Shown: positions 26,474-34,844 of the stretch, in pieces | Layout: every line of letters begins with the position of its first letter | Position numbering within the stretch: the first letter of the stretch is position 1 | Assembly: GCF_019947135.1 (NCBI RefSeq) | Contig: NZ_JAGSHT010000023.1 | Location: 1-64,000 of the forward strand | Origin: Occultella gossypii | GTDB lineage: Bacteria > Actinomycetota > Actinomycetes > Actinomycetales > Beutenbergiaceae | Length of the DNA: 64,000 nt | Reading direction: 5' to 3' | The notes under the pieces: generated by a model | Told to the model about the DNA's origin: nothing | Databases searched by the model: none | Seen by the model: the letters and a program-made list of their open reading frames with translations, nothing else | Program-made: the position numbers and the translations under genes

Positions 26474-26818
26474 TCAGCAGCACACCTTGAGGTAGTCCTG
26501 GAGGTCACCGAGTGCTTGGCTCATGCCGTCGCGGTCGGCCCGGTACAGCACGACCTTGCCGTCTCGTCGGGACGTGACGATGCCCCCGCGGCGCAGGAGT
26601 TGGAGCTGGTGGGAGGCGGTGGACTGCCCGACGCCGGCACGTTCGGCGACCGCGCCGACGGAGAGCTCGGCGCCGGAGGCGAAGAGCAGCATCATGCGCT
26701 GTCGGGTGGGGCTGGCCAGGGCCGTGAGGAAGTCATGGGTGGCTCGCGAGAGCTCGCCCTGAGCGGCTGCGGAGGGTCGCTGTGAGGCGATCGGCGAGGT
26801 GCTCATGTCTGGGAGCAT
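26474..26818 (-). CDS. ArsR/SmtB-family repressor
   Basis: 114 aa winged helix: RQRMMLLFASG, then AERAGVGQSTASHQLQLLRRGGIV as recognition helix and wing. It lacks the CVC motif of helix 3 seen in the other ArsR proteins of this island; instead it ends in KVCC, a Cys pair that could bind As(III) or another thiophilic metal. Divergent from the flavoprotein-MFS pair across a direct-repeat operator. ATG 26818 or 26806 are possible starts. Confidence 0.88.
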   Translation of the reverse strand: MLPDMSTSPIASQRPSAAAQGELSRATHDFLTALASPTRQRMMLLFASGAELSVGAVAERAGVGQSTASHQLQLLRRGGIVTSRRDGKVVLYRADRDGMSQALGDLQDYLKVCC

Positions 26819-26830
26819 ATCGCCTCAGAT

Positions 26831-26865
26831 CGACATATTGACATATCGCGAAACTTCGATACGTT
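26831..26865 (+). promoter_or_regulatory. ArsR operator overlapping a leaderless promoter
   Basis: Direct repeat GACATA-TT-GACATA within 26831-26848. TTGACA (26838-26843) and TACGTT (26860-26865) with a 16-bp spacer form a promoter ending 6 bp before the GTG start, implying leaderless mRNA. Bound repressor would cover the -35 box. Confidence 0.65.
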
Positions 26866-26871
26866 TTCCTC

Positions 26872-27954
26872 GTGACCTCCTCATCTGCACTCCCTGTGAT
26901 CATCATCGGTGCCGGTCAGTCCGGGTTGGCTACGGCCCGGGCCGTGCGCGACCGCGGTCTTGAGCCGCTTGTGCTCGAGGCCGGTGACCGGCCGGTGGGC
27001 TCGTGGCCCTCGTACTACGACAGCCTGCGCCTGTTCTCCCCGGCGCGTTACAGCGGCTTCCCCGGGTTCCTGTTCGGGGGTGACCCCGATCGTTATCCGG
27101 CGCGGGACGAGGTGGTGGACCATCTCGCCCGGTATGCGGCGCATCTGGGTGTGGAGGTCCGCATGGGCACACGAGTGTCGACGGTCGAGCGGGCAGGGTC
27201 GGCGTTCCTGGTGCGTACCGCGGAGGGTGAGGAGGTCATCGGCAGTGCGGTGATCGCGGCGACGGGATCGTTCGCCAATCCCGTGACGCCCTCGCTGCCG
27301 GGGCTGGAGGCCTTCGCGGGCCGGGTGGTGCACTCCGCGGCCTACCGGGAGCCCGCGGACTTCGCCGGGCAGCGGGTCGTCGTGGTCGGGGGTGGGAACT
27401 CGGCGGTGCAGATCGCGCACGAGCTGAACGAAGTCGCCCGGCTGACGCTGGCCACACGCGAGCCGATCACGTTCGCCGCGCAGCGCCCGGCCGGCCGGGA
27501 TCTGCACTTCTGGTTCCGGGTGTCCGGGTTCGACCGGTTGTCCCCGGCCTGGCTGCGGCGACTGGTGCGGGCACCCCTGGTGCTCGATACCGGCACCTAC
27601 CGGGACGCGGTCGAGAGCGGACGGCTGGAGCGGCGTCCGATGTTCGCCCGGGTCGAGCACGGCGAAGTCGTCTGGTCGGACGGTTCGCGTGAGTCCGTGG
27701 ATGCGTTGGTCCTCGCAACCGGATACCGACCTGCCTTGGCCTACCTGCACGCGCTGGGCGCGCTCGATGAGGCCGGCATGCCCCGTCATCGGGGTGGAAT
27801 CTCCACTACCCACCCGGGGCTGGGGTATGTGGGCCTGGAGCTGCAGCGCTCGTTCTCCTCGAACACATTGCGCGGGGTGCACCGCGATGCGGACCACGTC
27901 GCGACGGCGGTCGTGGCCCACGCACGCTCGGCGCGGCCCCTCGCCCGGGCATGA
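26872..27954 (+). CDS. Flavin-dependent monooxygenase, ArsO-like
   Basis: 360 aa. VIIIGAGQSGLATARAV is the FAD fold, RPVGSWPSYYDSLRLFSPARY is typical of this single-component flavoprotein group, and VVVVGGGNSAVQIA binds NADPH. Homologues occur in arsenic operons and are thought to oxidise arsenicals or related compounds. GTG start just after the promoter. Overlaps the MFS gene by 4 nt, so the two probably act together. The substrate is inferred from context only. Confidence 0.8.
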   Translation: MTSSSALPVIIIGAGQSGLATARAVRDRGLEPLVLEAGDRPVGSWPSYYDSLRLFSPARYSGFPGFLFGGDPDRYPARDEVVDHLARYAAHLGVEVRMGTRVSTVERAGSAFLVRTAEGEEVIGSAVIAATGSFANPVTPSLPGLEAFAGRVVHSAAYREPADFAGQRVVVVGGGNSAVQIAHELNEVARLTLATREPITFAAQRPAGRDLHFWFRVSGFDRLSPAWLRRLVRAPLVLDTGTYRDAVESGRLERRPMFARVEHGEVVWSDGSRESVDALVLATGYRPALAYLHALGALDEAGMPRHRGGISTTHPGLGYVGLELQRSFSSNTLRGVHRDADHVATAVVAHARSARPLARA

Positions 27955-29189
27955 CCCTGCCTGGGCGAGCGGTCCCGCGAAGCCGGGCCACGGCTCGGCC
28001 GCGAGGCGTCCTCGGGGTGCTGTGCCTGACCCAGATCGTGGGCTGGGGAGTGCTCTACTACTCCTTCCCGGTCGCGCTACCGGCCATCACGGCGGAGACC
28101 GGCTGGTCTGCCACCTCGACCCTCGCGGCATTCTCCGCCGCCCTGGTGGTGGCCGCCGGTGCCGGGGTAGCCGTCGGGCGGGTGATCGACCAGCATGGCC
28201 CCCGATGGGTGATGACCGGTGGCTCGGCGTTGGCGACCGGCGCCGTCCTGGTGATCGCGTGGGCGCCGAACCTCGGGTGGTTCGTGACCGGGTGGGTCAT
28301 CGCCGGATTGGCGCAGTCGATGGTCCTGTATGCACCGGCCTTCACTGCCATCACGCGCTGGTACGGGCCGGCTCGGACTCGGGCGCTGTTGACCGTCACG
28401 CTTGTCGCGGGGCTGGCCAGCACGATCTTCGCCCCGGTCACCGCCGCGCTGTTGGAGCAGCTCGGTTGGCGCCACACCTACCTCGTCCTCGCAGCCTTGC
28501 TGGCCCTCGTCACGATCCCGGCGCACGCCCTTGGACTGCGCGCACCCTGGCCGCCGCACCGCCACCGTTCGCTTGACCCGGGCGCCCGGCCCGGCCAGGG
28601 CACGCGTGCGATTGCGCGATCACGCGCCTTCGTCGCCCTCACGGTCGCGACGTCCCTGGGGGCGTTCGCGATGTTCGCCGCGACCATCCACCTGATTCCG
28701 ATGCTGACCTGGCGTGGCCTGTCAGCATCCGCGGCCGCGTGGGCCCTGGGCCTGTCCGGGGCCGGCCAGCTCGCGGGTCGCCTCGCCTACGCACCACTGG
28801 CCGGAAGGACGACGCCGGTCTCGCGAGCGGTCGCCATCCTCGCCCTCTCCGGTGCAGGTGTCGCGGCCGTCGGACTACTTCCCGGACCCGGCCCGGCGCT
28901 CGTGGCCGCGGCCATCGGCCTGGGAGTCGTCCGCGGTGCGTACACGCTGTTGCAGTCGACCGCCGTCAGCGACCGATGGGGCACCGAAGGGTTCGGGGCC
29001 CTGTACGGGATCCTGAATGCGCCGACCACGCTGGCGATGGCCCTGGCGCCTTGGGTCGCCGGCGTGCTCAAGGACACGACCGGTTCCTACCCCGCGACCT
29101 TCGCGGCACTGGCCGGCGCCGCGGGGCTTGCTGCGTTCGTCGCGACCAGGACTGCTCCACCAAGCGCACCCGATCCGCACCTCCCCTAG
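27951..29189 (+). CDS. MFS transporter of the arsenic island
   Basis: 412 aa with about 12 hydrophobic segments in two halves. The loop GRVIDQHGPRWVM between helices 2 and 3 is the MFS motif A region; the centre is a basic loop around residues 200-220. Coupled to the ArsO-like gene (ATGA) and under the same ArsR. It probably exports the product of that enzyme, such as an organic or oxidised arsenical; this is inference. Confidence 0.82.
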   Translation: MTLPGRAVPRSRATARPRGVLGVLCLTQIVGWGVLYYSFPVALPAITAETGWSATSTLAAFSAALVVAAGAGVAVGRVIDQHGPRWVMTGGSALATGAVLVIAWAPNLGWFVTGWVIAGLAQSMVLYAPAFTAITRWYGPARTRALLTVTLVAGLASTIFAPVTAALLEQLGWRHTYLVLAALLALVTIPAHALGLRAPWPPHRHRSLDPGARPGQGTRAIARSRAFVALTVATSLGAFAMFAATIHLIPMLTWRGLSASAAAWALGLSGAGQLAGRLAYAPLAGRTTPVSRAVAILALSGAGVAAVGLLPGPGPALVAAAIGLGVVRGAYTLLQSTAVSDRWGTEGFGALYGILNAPTTLAMALAPWVAGVLKDTTGSYPATFAALAGAAGLAAFVATRTAPPSAPDPHLP

Positions 29190-29237
29190 GCAGAGTCGAT
29201 CATCAGGCCGGGTCGGTGGGCTGCGGCTGACGTGGGA

Positions 29238-30659
29238 TCAGGCGTCCGCAGCGTCGCCGGAGCGGCCGTGCGCCACGCCGGTGGCGAATCCCAGCCCGGC
29301 GCCCGCACCCACCCCGAGGGTGACGAGCTGGGGCGCGGCGGGCGCGCTCCCGCAGCACGACGAGGTCGCGGCGCCTGGCTGGTCGGCTTCGAGGGCGAGG
29401 TCGCTGGAGCAGACTCCGGTCGCGGGTAGGGCCAGTTCGACGGTGTCCGCGCCGGCTCGGTCGCCGGCCAGGGCGGCGGCGATCGACCGGACCTGTTCGT
29501 ACCCGGTGGCCAGGAGGAATGTCGGTGCCCGCCCGTAGGACTTCATCCCGGCCAGGTAGAACCCGTCGTCGGGGTGCGCCAGGACGCGCTCCCCGTGCGC
29601 GGGCACGGTGCCGCACGAGTGCTGGTTCGGGTCGATCAGCGGCGCGAGAGCGGTCGGCGCCTCCACAACGGGGTCGAGGTCGAGGCGGACCTCGCGCAGC
29701 ATGCCCAGGTCGGGCCGGAATCCGGTCGCGTTGACGATCGAGTGCACGTTCAGGTCGAGGTCGCCCTCACGGGACGCACCGAGCACCCGGACCGACTCGT
29801 CGCCGGGCAGCAGCCCTTCGATCGAGACCCGGGTGAGCAGCCGCAGTTGCCCGGCCTCGACCGCACCCTTGAGCCGGGTGCCCAGCAGGCCACGGGCAGG
29901 GAGCTCGTCGTCGGTCCCACCGCCGAACAGGCGACGCGCCGATCCCCCTCGGATCGCCCAGGTGATCGTGGTGGCCGGGTCGGCGGCGGCCAGCTCGACC
30001 AGGCTCAGGAGGGTGTTCGCGGCCGAGTGCCCCATGCCCACGACCAGGGTGTCCCGGCCCGCGAACCGGGCCCGGTCCGCGCCGAGTACGTCCGGCAGAG
30101 GGCCGGTGATGAATCCGGCAGCTTGATCCTCGCCGGCTGCGGGAAGGCCGCTCACGCCCAACGGGTTGGAGTGCCCGTAGGTGCCCGAGGCGTCGATCAC
30201 GGCCCGGGCCAGGATGTCGACGACGGTGCCGTGGGAGTCCACGGTGCGCACGCGATAGCCCAGTCGCTCACGACCCAGGCTCCGGGTCTTGTCGCCGCCA
30301 TCGCGCGCCACAGCCACGACCCGGGTGTGAGTGCGCAGCCGAGGCGCGATCTCTTCGGTCTGGGCCAGCGGTGCGAGGTACTGCGCGACGAGCTCGGCGC
30401 CGGTCGGCAGGGCATCCGGATCCGGGGCGACCCACCCGGTCGGCTCAAGGATCCGGGCCGCCGCGGCATCGACGTCGTAGCGCCACGGCGAGAACAACCG
30501 CACCTGCCCCCACGACCCGACGGCGGCGCCGGGCCCCTCCCCCGCCTCGAGCACGAGCGGCTCAATGCCACGCTCCAGCAGATGCGCCGCGGCCGCCAGA
30601 CCCACCGGCCCCGCCCCGATCACCACGACCGGCAACTCCGCACGCGCAACCTCAACCAT
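29238..30659 (-). CDS. FAD/NAD(P)-dependent oxidoreductase of the ars island
   Basis: About 473 aa. VVVIGAGPVGLAAAAHLLE (FAD), VGSWGQVRLFSPWRYDVD and DTLVVGMGHSAANTLLSL (NADP) place it near the ArsO-like group, but it is longer. A 45-residue C-terminal extension contains SSCCGS, a Cys pair able to bind thiophilic metal. ATG 30659 is preferred because GAGGAG lies 5 bp upstream. Divergent from arsR across an ArsR-type operator. Role in arsenic oxidation or detoxification inferred. Confidence 0.8.
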   Translation of the reverse strand: MVEVARAELPVVVIGAGPVGLAAAAHLLERGIEPLVLEAGEGPGAAVGSWGQVRLFSPWRYDVDAAAARILEPTGWVAPDPDALPTGAELVAQYLAPLAQTEEIAPRLRTHTRVVAVARDGGDKTRSLGRERLGYRVRTVDSHGTVVDILARAVIDASGTYGHSNPLGVSGLPAAGEDQAAGFITGPLPDVLGADRARFAGRDTLVVGMGHSAANTLLSLVELAAADPATTITWAIRGGSARRLFGGGTDDELPARGLLGTRLKGAVEAGQLRLLTRVSIEGLLPGDESVRVLGASREGDLDLNVHSIVNATGFRPDLGMLREVRLDLDPVVEAPTALAPLIDPNQHSCGTVPAHGERVLAHPDDGFYLAGMKSYGRAPTFLLATGYEQVRSIAAALAGDRAGADTVELALPATGVCSSDLALEADQPGAATSSCCGSAPAAPQLVTLGVGAGAGLGFATGVAHGRSGDAADA

Positions 30660-30671
30660 CACCACTCCTCA

Positions 30672-30726
30672 CATCGAGAAACATCAATGAGACCGAGCGT
30701 GACCCACGCATCGAAGAATGTCAATC
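30672..30726. promoter_or_regulatory. Paired ArsR-operator-like direct repeats
   Basis: CATCGAGAAACATCAATG (30672-30689) and CATCGAAGAATGTCAATC (30709-30726) match at 13 of 18 positions, 37 bp apart start to start. They lie between the divergent flavoprotein and arsR genes and would let one repressor control both. Confidence 0.6.
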
Positions 30727-30743
30727 CATGGGACACTAGCGCC

Positions 30744-31118
30744 ATGACGACGACCGAGATCGCACCGGCGGCAGCGGACATCGGCTGCTGCGCCCCCGCA
30801 GTCGCGCCGGCTCTCGACCCCGAGGTCGCCCGCGACGTCGCGCACGCGTTCAAGGCACTCTCGGATCCCACCCGCGTCCAGCTCCTGGCGATCATCGCCG
30901 CCCAACCGGACGGCGAGGCCTGCGTATGTGACCTCACCGAACCCGTCGCCCTCGCCCAGCCGACCGTCAGCCACCACCTCAAGATCCTCGTCGACGCCGG
31001 CCTGCTCGCCCGCGAACAACGAGGCCGTTGGGCCTACTACTCGCTCCAGCCCAACGCCCTGACGCACCTGGCCGCCGGCCTCGCCAGCACAAGCAGCACC
31101 ACCGCGCCGCAGCGCTAG
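30744..31118 (+). CDS. arsR: Arsenic-responsive ArsR repressor
   Basis: 124 aa. GEACVCDL is the classic As(III)-binding box of ArsR; QPTVSHHLKILVDAGLL is the recognition helix. DIGCC near the N-terminus adds two more thiols. ATG 30744 is preferred; an upstream in-frame ATG near 30690 would run through the operator. It likely controls both the divergent flavoprotein and the acr3 operon downstream. Confidence 0.9.
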   Translation: MTTTEIAPAAADIGCCAPAVAPALDPEVARDVAHAFKALSDPTRVQLLAIIAAQPDGEACVCDLTEPVALAQPTVSHHLKILVDAGLLAREQRGRWAYYSLQPNALTHLAAGLASTSSTTAPQR

Positions 31119-31170
31119 CCGCACCCCCCATACCCTTCGCCGTAAGCCCTGCAGACACATCGCTTGCGCG

Positions 31171-31210
31171 CTATATCGATACGTGTCAACATAGACGCAT
31201 ATCTATATAG
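31171..31210 (+). promoter_or_regulatory. AT-rich operator/promoter before the acr3 operon
   Basis: Bounded by CTATAT and ATATAG, with GTGTCAAC in the middle; strikingly AT-rich for this genome. Fits an ArsR site covering a -10 of the TATATA type. The pseudogene and acr3 follow. Confidence 0.5.
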
Positions 31211-31247
31211 CAGGCCCGGTTCACCGCCCGGCCACGGAGGAGATCTG

Positions 31248-31405
31248 ATGAGTCTGGACACCGTCGCTGTGACCGTCGCGGACGCGGGCGTCGTGTCCAT
31301 TCCGACGACGCTGAACTTCTACCCTGGGGCGAACTCGTGACGTCGGTGGTGGGTGCCCACCCGAGGAACGTGCTGGTCGCCGAGATCGAGGAGGTCCTGG
31401 CGTGA
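31248..31405 (+). pseudogene. Thioredoxin remnant (internal deletion plus frameshift)
   Basis: ATG 31248 behind GGAGGAG opens MSLDTVAVT, a thioredoxin-like start, and then jumps straight to VSIPTTLNFYPGAN, the cis-Pro region. A stop follows (AACTCGTGA). Restoring one base after AAC reopens LVTSVVGAHPRNVLVAEIEE, the normal thioredoxin C-terminus, ending where acr3 starts. The redox-active WCxxC segment is missing. A thioredoxin gene in this operon would have served arsenate reductase; it is now dead. Confidence 0.72.
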
Positions 31406-32526
31406 GTGAGACCGCCCTCGCGCCCGGCGCGCAGCGCACCCAAGCACCCCGGCTCTCGACACTGGACCGGTGGCTGCCGGTCTGGATCGGGCTGGCCATG
31501 GTCGCCGGCCTGGTCCTGGGCCGGTTCGTACCGGGCCTCGCCGGCGTGCTGACGGCGCTGGAGGTCGGGGGGATCTCCGTTCCGATCGGGTTGGGCCTGC
31601 TGGTGATGATGTACCCGGTGCTGGCGAAGGTCCGCTACGACAAGGTCGGCGCCGTCACCGGCGACAAGAAGCTCCTGATCAGCTCCCTGGCGCTGAACTG
31701 GCTGCTCGGACCCGCGCTGATGTTCACCCTGGCCTGGGCACTGCTGCCGGACCTGCCGGAGTACCGGACCGGGCTGATCATCGTGGGCCTGGCCCGGTGC
31801 ATCGCGATGGTCGTGATCTGGAACGACCTCGCCTGCGGTGACCGGGAAGCGGCCGCCGTCCTCGTGGCGATCAACTCCGTGTTCCAGGTCATCGCGTTCT
31901 CCCTGCTCGGGTACTTCTACCTGACCGTGCTGCCCGGGTGGCTCGGCCTGGACACCCAGGGCCTGGACGTCTCCGTGGGGCAGATCGCACTCAACGTCGT
32001 GGTCTTCCTCGGGGTCCCACTACTCGCCGGCTTCGCCTCCCGCTGGATCGGCGAACGCACCAAGGGACGCGACTGGTACGAGGCCACGTTCGTGCCCCGG
32101 ATCGGGCCATGGGCCCTCTACGGGCTCCTGTTCACGATCGTGCTGCTGTTCGCCCTCCAAGGCGAGGCCGTGACCTCCAACCCCCTGGACGTGGCCCGCA
32201 TCGCACTGCCCCTGCTGGTCTACTTCGCGCTCATGTGGGGCATCGGGATCGCGCTCGGCAAATCCCTGGGACTCGGGTACGCCCGCTCCACCACGCTCGC
32301 GTTCACCGCAGCCGGCAACAACTTCGAACTCGCGATCGCCGTCGCGATCGGCACCTTCGGTGCGACGTCCGGGCAGGCCCTCGCCGGTGTGGTCGGCCCC
32401 CTGATCGAGGTCCCGGTCCTGGTTGGACTCGTCTACGTCTCGCTCTGGCTCGCCCGCCGCCTGTTCCACACCGACCCCAACACTCTCCCCGGCAGCACCC
32501 CATCCATGGAAGGAGCACGATCATGA
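31402..32526 (+). CDS. acr3: Acr3 arsenite efflux permease
   Basis: 374 aa, ten membrane segments. GLARCIAMVVIWNDLACGD carries the Cys essential for arsenite transport, and AAGNNFELAIAVAIGTFG is the family's second hallmark. Uses the proton gradient to export As(III)/Sb(III). GTG start overlaps the thioredoxin remnant stop; the stop overlaps the arsR-arsC fusion (ATGA). Confidence 0.95.
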   Translation: MSETALAPGAQRTQAPRLSTLDRWLPVWIGLAMVAGLVLGRFVPGLAGVLTALEVGGISVPIGLGLLVMMYPVLAKVRYDKVGAVTGDKKLLISSLALNWLLGPALMFTLAWALLPDLPEYRTGLIIVGLARCIAMVVIWNDLACGDREAAAVLVAINSVFQVIAFSLLGYFYLTVLPGWLGLDTQGLDVSVGQIALNVVVFLGVPLLAGFASRWIGERTKGRDWYEATFVPRIGPWALYGLLFTIVLLFALQGEAVTSNPLDVARIALPLLVYFALMWGIGIALGKSLGLGYARSTTLAFTAAGNNFELAIAVAIGTFGATSGQALAGVVGPLIEVPVLVGLVYVSLWLARRLFHTDPNTLPGSTPSMEGARS

Positions 32527-33545
32527 CCACCTCCGACGCGGTGCGGTCCATGTTCGACGTGACCGACCCGGACTGCGCACCACAGCTCGAGTCACATGCG
32601 ATCGCCACCGAGAGCGCCACCACGGTGGCCACCACGCTGAAGGCCCTGGCCGAACCACTCCGGTTGCGAATGCTCTCGTTCATCGCGACCGCACCGGCCG
32701 GCGAGGCTTGTGTGTGCGATCTCGCGGCGCTCACCGACGTGTCCCAGCCGACCGTCTCCCACCACTTGAAGGTGCTGCGCGACGTTGGCGTCCTGACCTC
32801 CGAGCGGCGCGGTACCTGGGTCTGGTACCGGATCGAGCCCGGCTACCGAGGTGCGGTCGCGACCCTGCTGGACGCCTTCGCGCCCGCCGCGCTCGAGGCG
32901 CCGCACCGCCGGGAGGTGTTCAGCGGTCTGGACGACGCCGACGCGGTGCTGGATCGCCTGGTCACCGAGCTCGCGACGTCCTTCGCCGATGTTCACTTCG
33001 ACGTGGTGCAGCGCATCGTGCGCGAGTCCTACACGAGCCTGGCCCGCACCGCGAGGGTCTCCGCGCACCTGGTCCCACTCGCTGAACGATTCGCCCGACA
33101 GCGCCTGGCCGACGTCAGCCGGGACGCCACGAACTCGGTCCCGCAGGTGCTGTTCGTCTGTGTCGCGAACGCCGGCCGCTCCCAGCTGGCCGCGGCCCTG
33201 ATGAAGCGGTACGCGGGTGAGCGCGTGACCGTTCGCTCGGCTGGGTCAACACCCGCAGCGGACGTGCACACCGGGGTCCGCGAGGCCCTCGCCGATCTCG
33301 GCACCACCGACGCGTTCCCGAAGCCTCTCACCGATGATGCCGTCCGTGCCGCGGACGTCGTGGTCACGATGGGCTGCGGCGACGTCTGCCCGATCCTGCC
33401 CGGCATCCGGTACGAGGACTGGCTCGTCGGGGACCCCGCCTTGGCCTCACCCGCGGGCGTCGCCGCGATCCGGGACGACCTCGACACCCGGGTCCGGAGT
33501 CTCCTCACCGAGCTGCTGCCCGACCTCACCCTGCCCACCACCTGA
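32523..33545 (+). CDS. ArsR-ArsC fusion: repressor plus arsenate reductase
   Basis: 340 aa. Residues about 35-110: ArsR winged helix with GEACVCDL and QPTVSHHLKVLRDVGVL. About 120-205: the helical domain found before some actinobacterial ArsC proteins (FADVHFDVVQRIVRES, LAERFARQRLADV). About 208-340: low-molecular-weight phosphatase fold with P-loop VCVANAGRSQLAAAL and MGCGDVCPILPG. It would sense arsenite and reduce arsenate in one chain. Coupled to acr3. Whether it uses mycothiol or thioredoxin is not certain. Confidence 0.9.
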   Translation: MTTSDAVRSMFDVTDPDCAPQLESHAIATESATTVATTLKALAEPLRLRMLSFIATAPAGEACVCDLAALTDVSQPTVSHHLKVLRDVGVLTSERRGTWVWYRIEPGYRGAVATLLDAFAPAALEAPHRREVFSGLDDADAVLDRLVTELATSFADVHFDVVQRIVRESYTSLARTARVSAHLVPLAERFARQRLADVSRDATNSVPQVLFVCVANAGRSQLAAALMKRYAGERVTVRSAGSTPAADVHTGVREALADLGTTDAFPKPLTDDAVRAADVVVTMGCGDVCPILPGIRYEDWLVGDPALASPAGVAAIRDDLDTRVRSLLTELLPDLTLPTT

Positions 33546-33563
33546 CCCTCGTTGGAGCCGACC

Positions 33564-33983
33564 ATGACCACCACCCAGCCATCCGCCCTGTTCGTGTGCG
33601 TACACAACGCCGGCCGTTCCCAGATGGCCGCAGGGTTCCTGCGCACCCTGTCCGGCGGGGCCGTCGAGGTCCGTTCCGCCGGGTCCATGCCGGCCGACCA
33701 GATCAACCCGGTCGCCGTCGAGGCCATGGCCGAGGTCGGTATCGACATCCGCGCCGAGCAGCCCAAGGTCCTGACCACCGAAGCCGTCCAAGCATCCGAC
33801 GTGGTCATCACCATGGGCTGCGGCGACGCCTGCCCGATCTTTCCCGGCAAGCGCTACGAGGACTGGACCCTCGAAGACCCGGCGGGGCAGGGCATCGAAT
33901 CGGTGCGCCCGATCCGCGATGAGATCCGCGGGCGGGTCCTGACGCTCCTGGGCGAACTGGGCGTGGCCCCGGCTCAAGCCTGA
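33564..33983 (+). CDS. arsC: Arsenate reductase ArsC, LMW-phosphatase type
   Basis: 139 aa. P-loop VCVHNAGRSQMAAGFL and VITMGCGDACPIFPGKRYEDW are the catalytic Cys loop and the resolving-Cys region. Reduces As(V) to As(III) for Acr3. ATG 33564 fits the TTGGAG site better than the upstream TTG. A second reductase beside the fused one suggests different thiol partners. Converges with and overlaps merR by 10 bp. Confidence 0.92.
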   Translation: MTTTQPSALFVCVHNAGRSQMAAGFLRTLSGGAVEVRSAGSMPADQINPVAVEAMAEVGIDIRAEQPKVLTTEAVQASDVVITMGCGDACPIFPGKRYEDWTLEDPAGQGIESVRPIRDEIRGRVLTLLGELGVAPAQA

Positions 33984-34411
33984 ACTGAGCCGGTGCCCGC
34001 GCCACCCATCCGGGCGAGGTCGACATAGGGAATCGGGCAGTCCGCGCACGTGCAGCCGGTGAGGCTGTCGCAGCGGCTATCGACGAGCTGTTGTAGGGAT
34101 GCGCGGATCGTCGCGAGGTCGGCCATCCGCTGCTCGATCTCCTTGAGCTTCGCCACGGCACGGGTGCGCAGGTCTGGCGTCGGGTGCCGGCGGCTCCCGG
34201 CTGCCAGGAGCTCGGCCACCTCGTCGAGCGTGAAGCCGAGCCGTTGTGCCGACTTGATGACCCGAAGCAGCGCCACGGTGTCCTCGGAGTAGGCGCGGTG
34301 CCCGCCCGTGCTGCGTGCGGGCACCGCGATCAGTCCGCGCCTCTCGTAGTAACGCAGGGTCTCCACGTTGACGCCGGCGCGCTCGGCGACCTGGCCGCTG
34401 CGCATACTCAT
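33974..34411 (-). CDS. MerR-family metal-type regulator
   Basis: 145 aa. N-terminal winged helix (SGQVAERAGVNVETLRYYERRGL), a long dimerisation helix (TRAVAKLKEIEQRMADL), and a C-terminal loop with Cys114, Cys120, Cys122 and Cys125 in SLTGCTCADCPIPY, close to the MerR metal-binding loop. Start overlaps the preceding small gene (ATGA). It likely controls the MerR-type promoter at 34735-34766, so autoregulates. Hg(II) or another soft metal is the probable signal; no mercuric reductase is present. Confidence 0.88.
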   Translation of the reverse strand: MSMRSGQVAERAGVNVETLRYYERRGLIAVPARSTGGHRAYSEDTVALLRVIKSAQRLGFTLDEVAELLAAGSRRHPTPDLRTRAVAKLKEIEQRMADLATIRASLQQLVDSRCDSLTGCTCADCPIPYVDLARMGGAGTGSVQA

Positions 34412-34728
34412 GCGATCGCCTCCGATCGCGCCTGCAGTGCGTCGAGGATCGATGCGTGCTGCGGTGGGACCTCGATGCCCAGCACAACGTCGGAGCCGTC
34501 CGCGGCGATCGTGAAGCCGAAGAATGAGCAGCACTGCGCCTCGCGGGCGGCGAGGTCGCGGACGGTCTCCTCGAGGCGCGCGTCGCGATGCAGGCGCAGC
34601 GTGAGGCGTGTGGGCGAGTCGCGCCCGTAAGTGCGTACCGAGCCGGTCAGGAGTTCGTCGAACTCGGCCAGGCGGATCGGTCGCTGCATGGTCGGGAGGT
34701 TGCACGCGTCGGGTATCTCGAAGGCCAT
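34408..34728 (-). CDS. Small Cys-containing protein of a merR operon
   Basis: 106 aa, unknown family. Cys9 and a Cys66-Cys67 pair in REAQCCSFFGFTI could bind a soft metal; the second half alternates strands (LGIEVPPQHASILDAL). ATG 34728 lies directly after the -10 box, so the transcript is likely leaderless. Co-transcribed with merR through a 4-nt overlap. A metal chaperone or buffer role is a guess. Confidence 0.7.
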   Translation of the reverse strand: MAFEIPDACNLPTMQRPIRLAEFDELLTGSVRTYGRDSPTRLTLRLHRDARLEETVRDLAAREAQCCSFFGFTIAADGSDVVLGIEVPPQHASILDALQARSEAIA

Positions 34729-34734
34729 AGGACA

Positions 34735-34766
34735 ACGGTAAACCCGTACCTGGGTACGGGATACAA
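34735..34766 (-). promoter_or_regulatory. MerR-type promoter with 20-bp spacer and dyad
   Basis: Reading leftward: TTGTAT, then CCCGTACC-CA-GGTACGGG (34743-34760), then TACCGT, with 20 bp between the -35 and -10 boxes. A perfect dyad in an overlong spacer is the hallmark of MerR-activated promoters. The ATG follows 6 bp after the -10. Confidence 0.82.
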
Positions 34767-34822
34767 GCCCTCGACCGGCATCAGTTCCGTGCGGTGTCAT
34801 GATCGTCCTCGCCATCCGGACG

Positions 34823-34840
34823 CGTAAGTGGTAACTTACG
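34823..34840 (+). promoter_or_regulatory. ArsR-type operator, perfect dyad
   Basis: Arms CGTAAGT and ACTTACG around GGTA, ending 4 bp before the GTG start of the ArsR-family gene. Likely autoregulatory. Confidence 0.65.
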
Positions 34841-34844
34841 GGTT

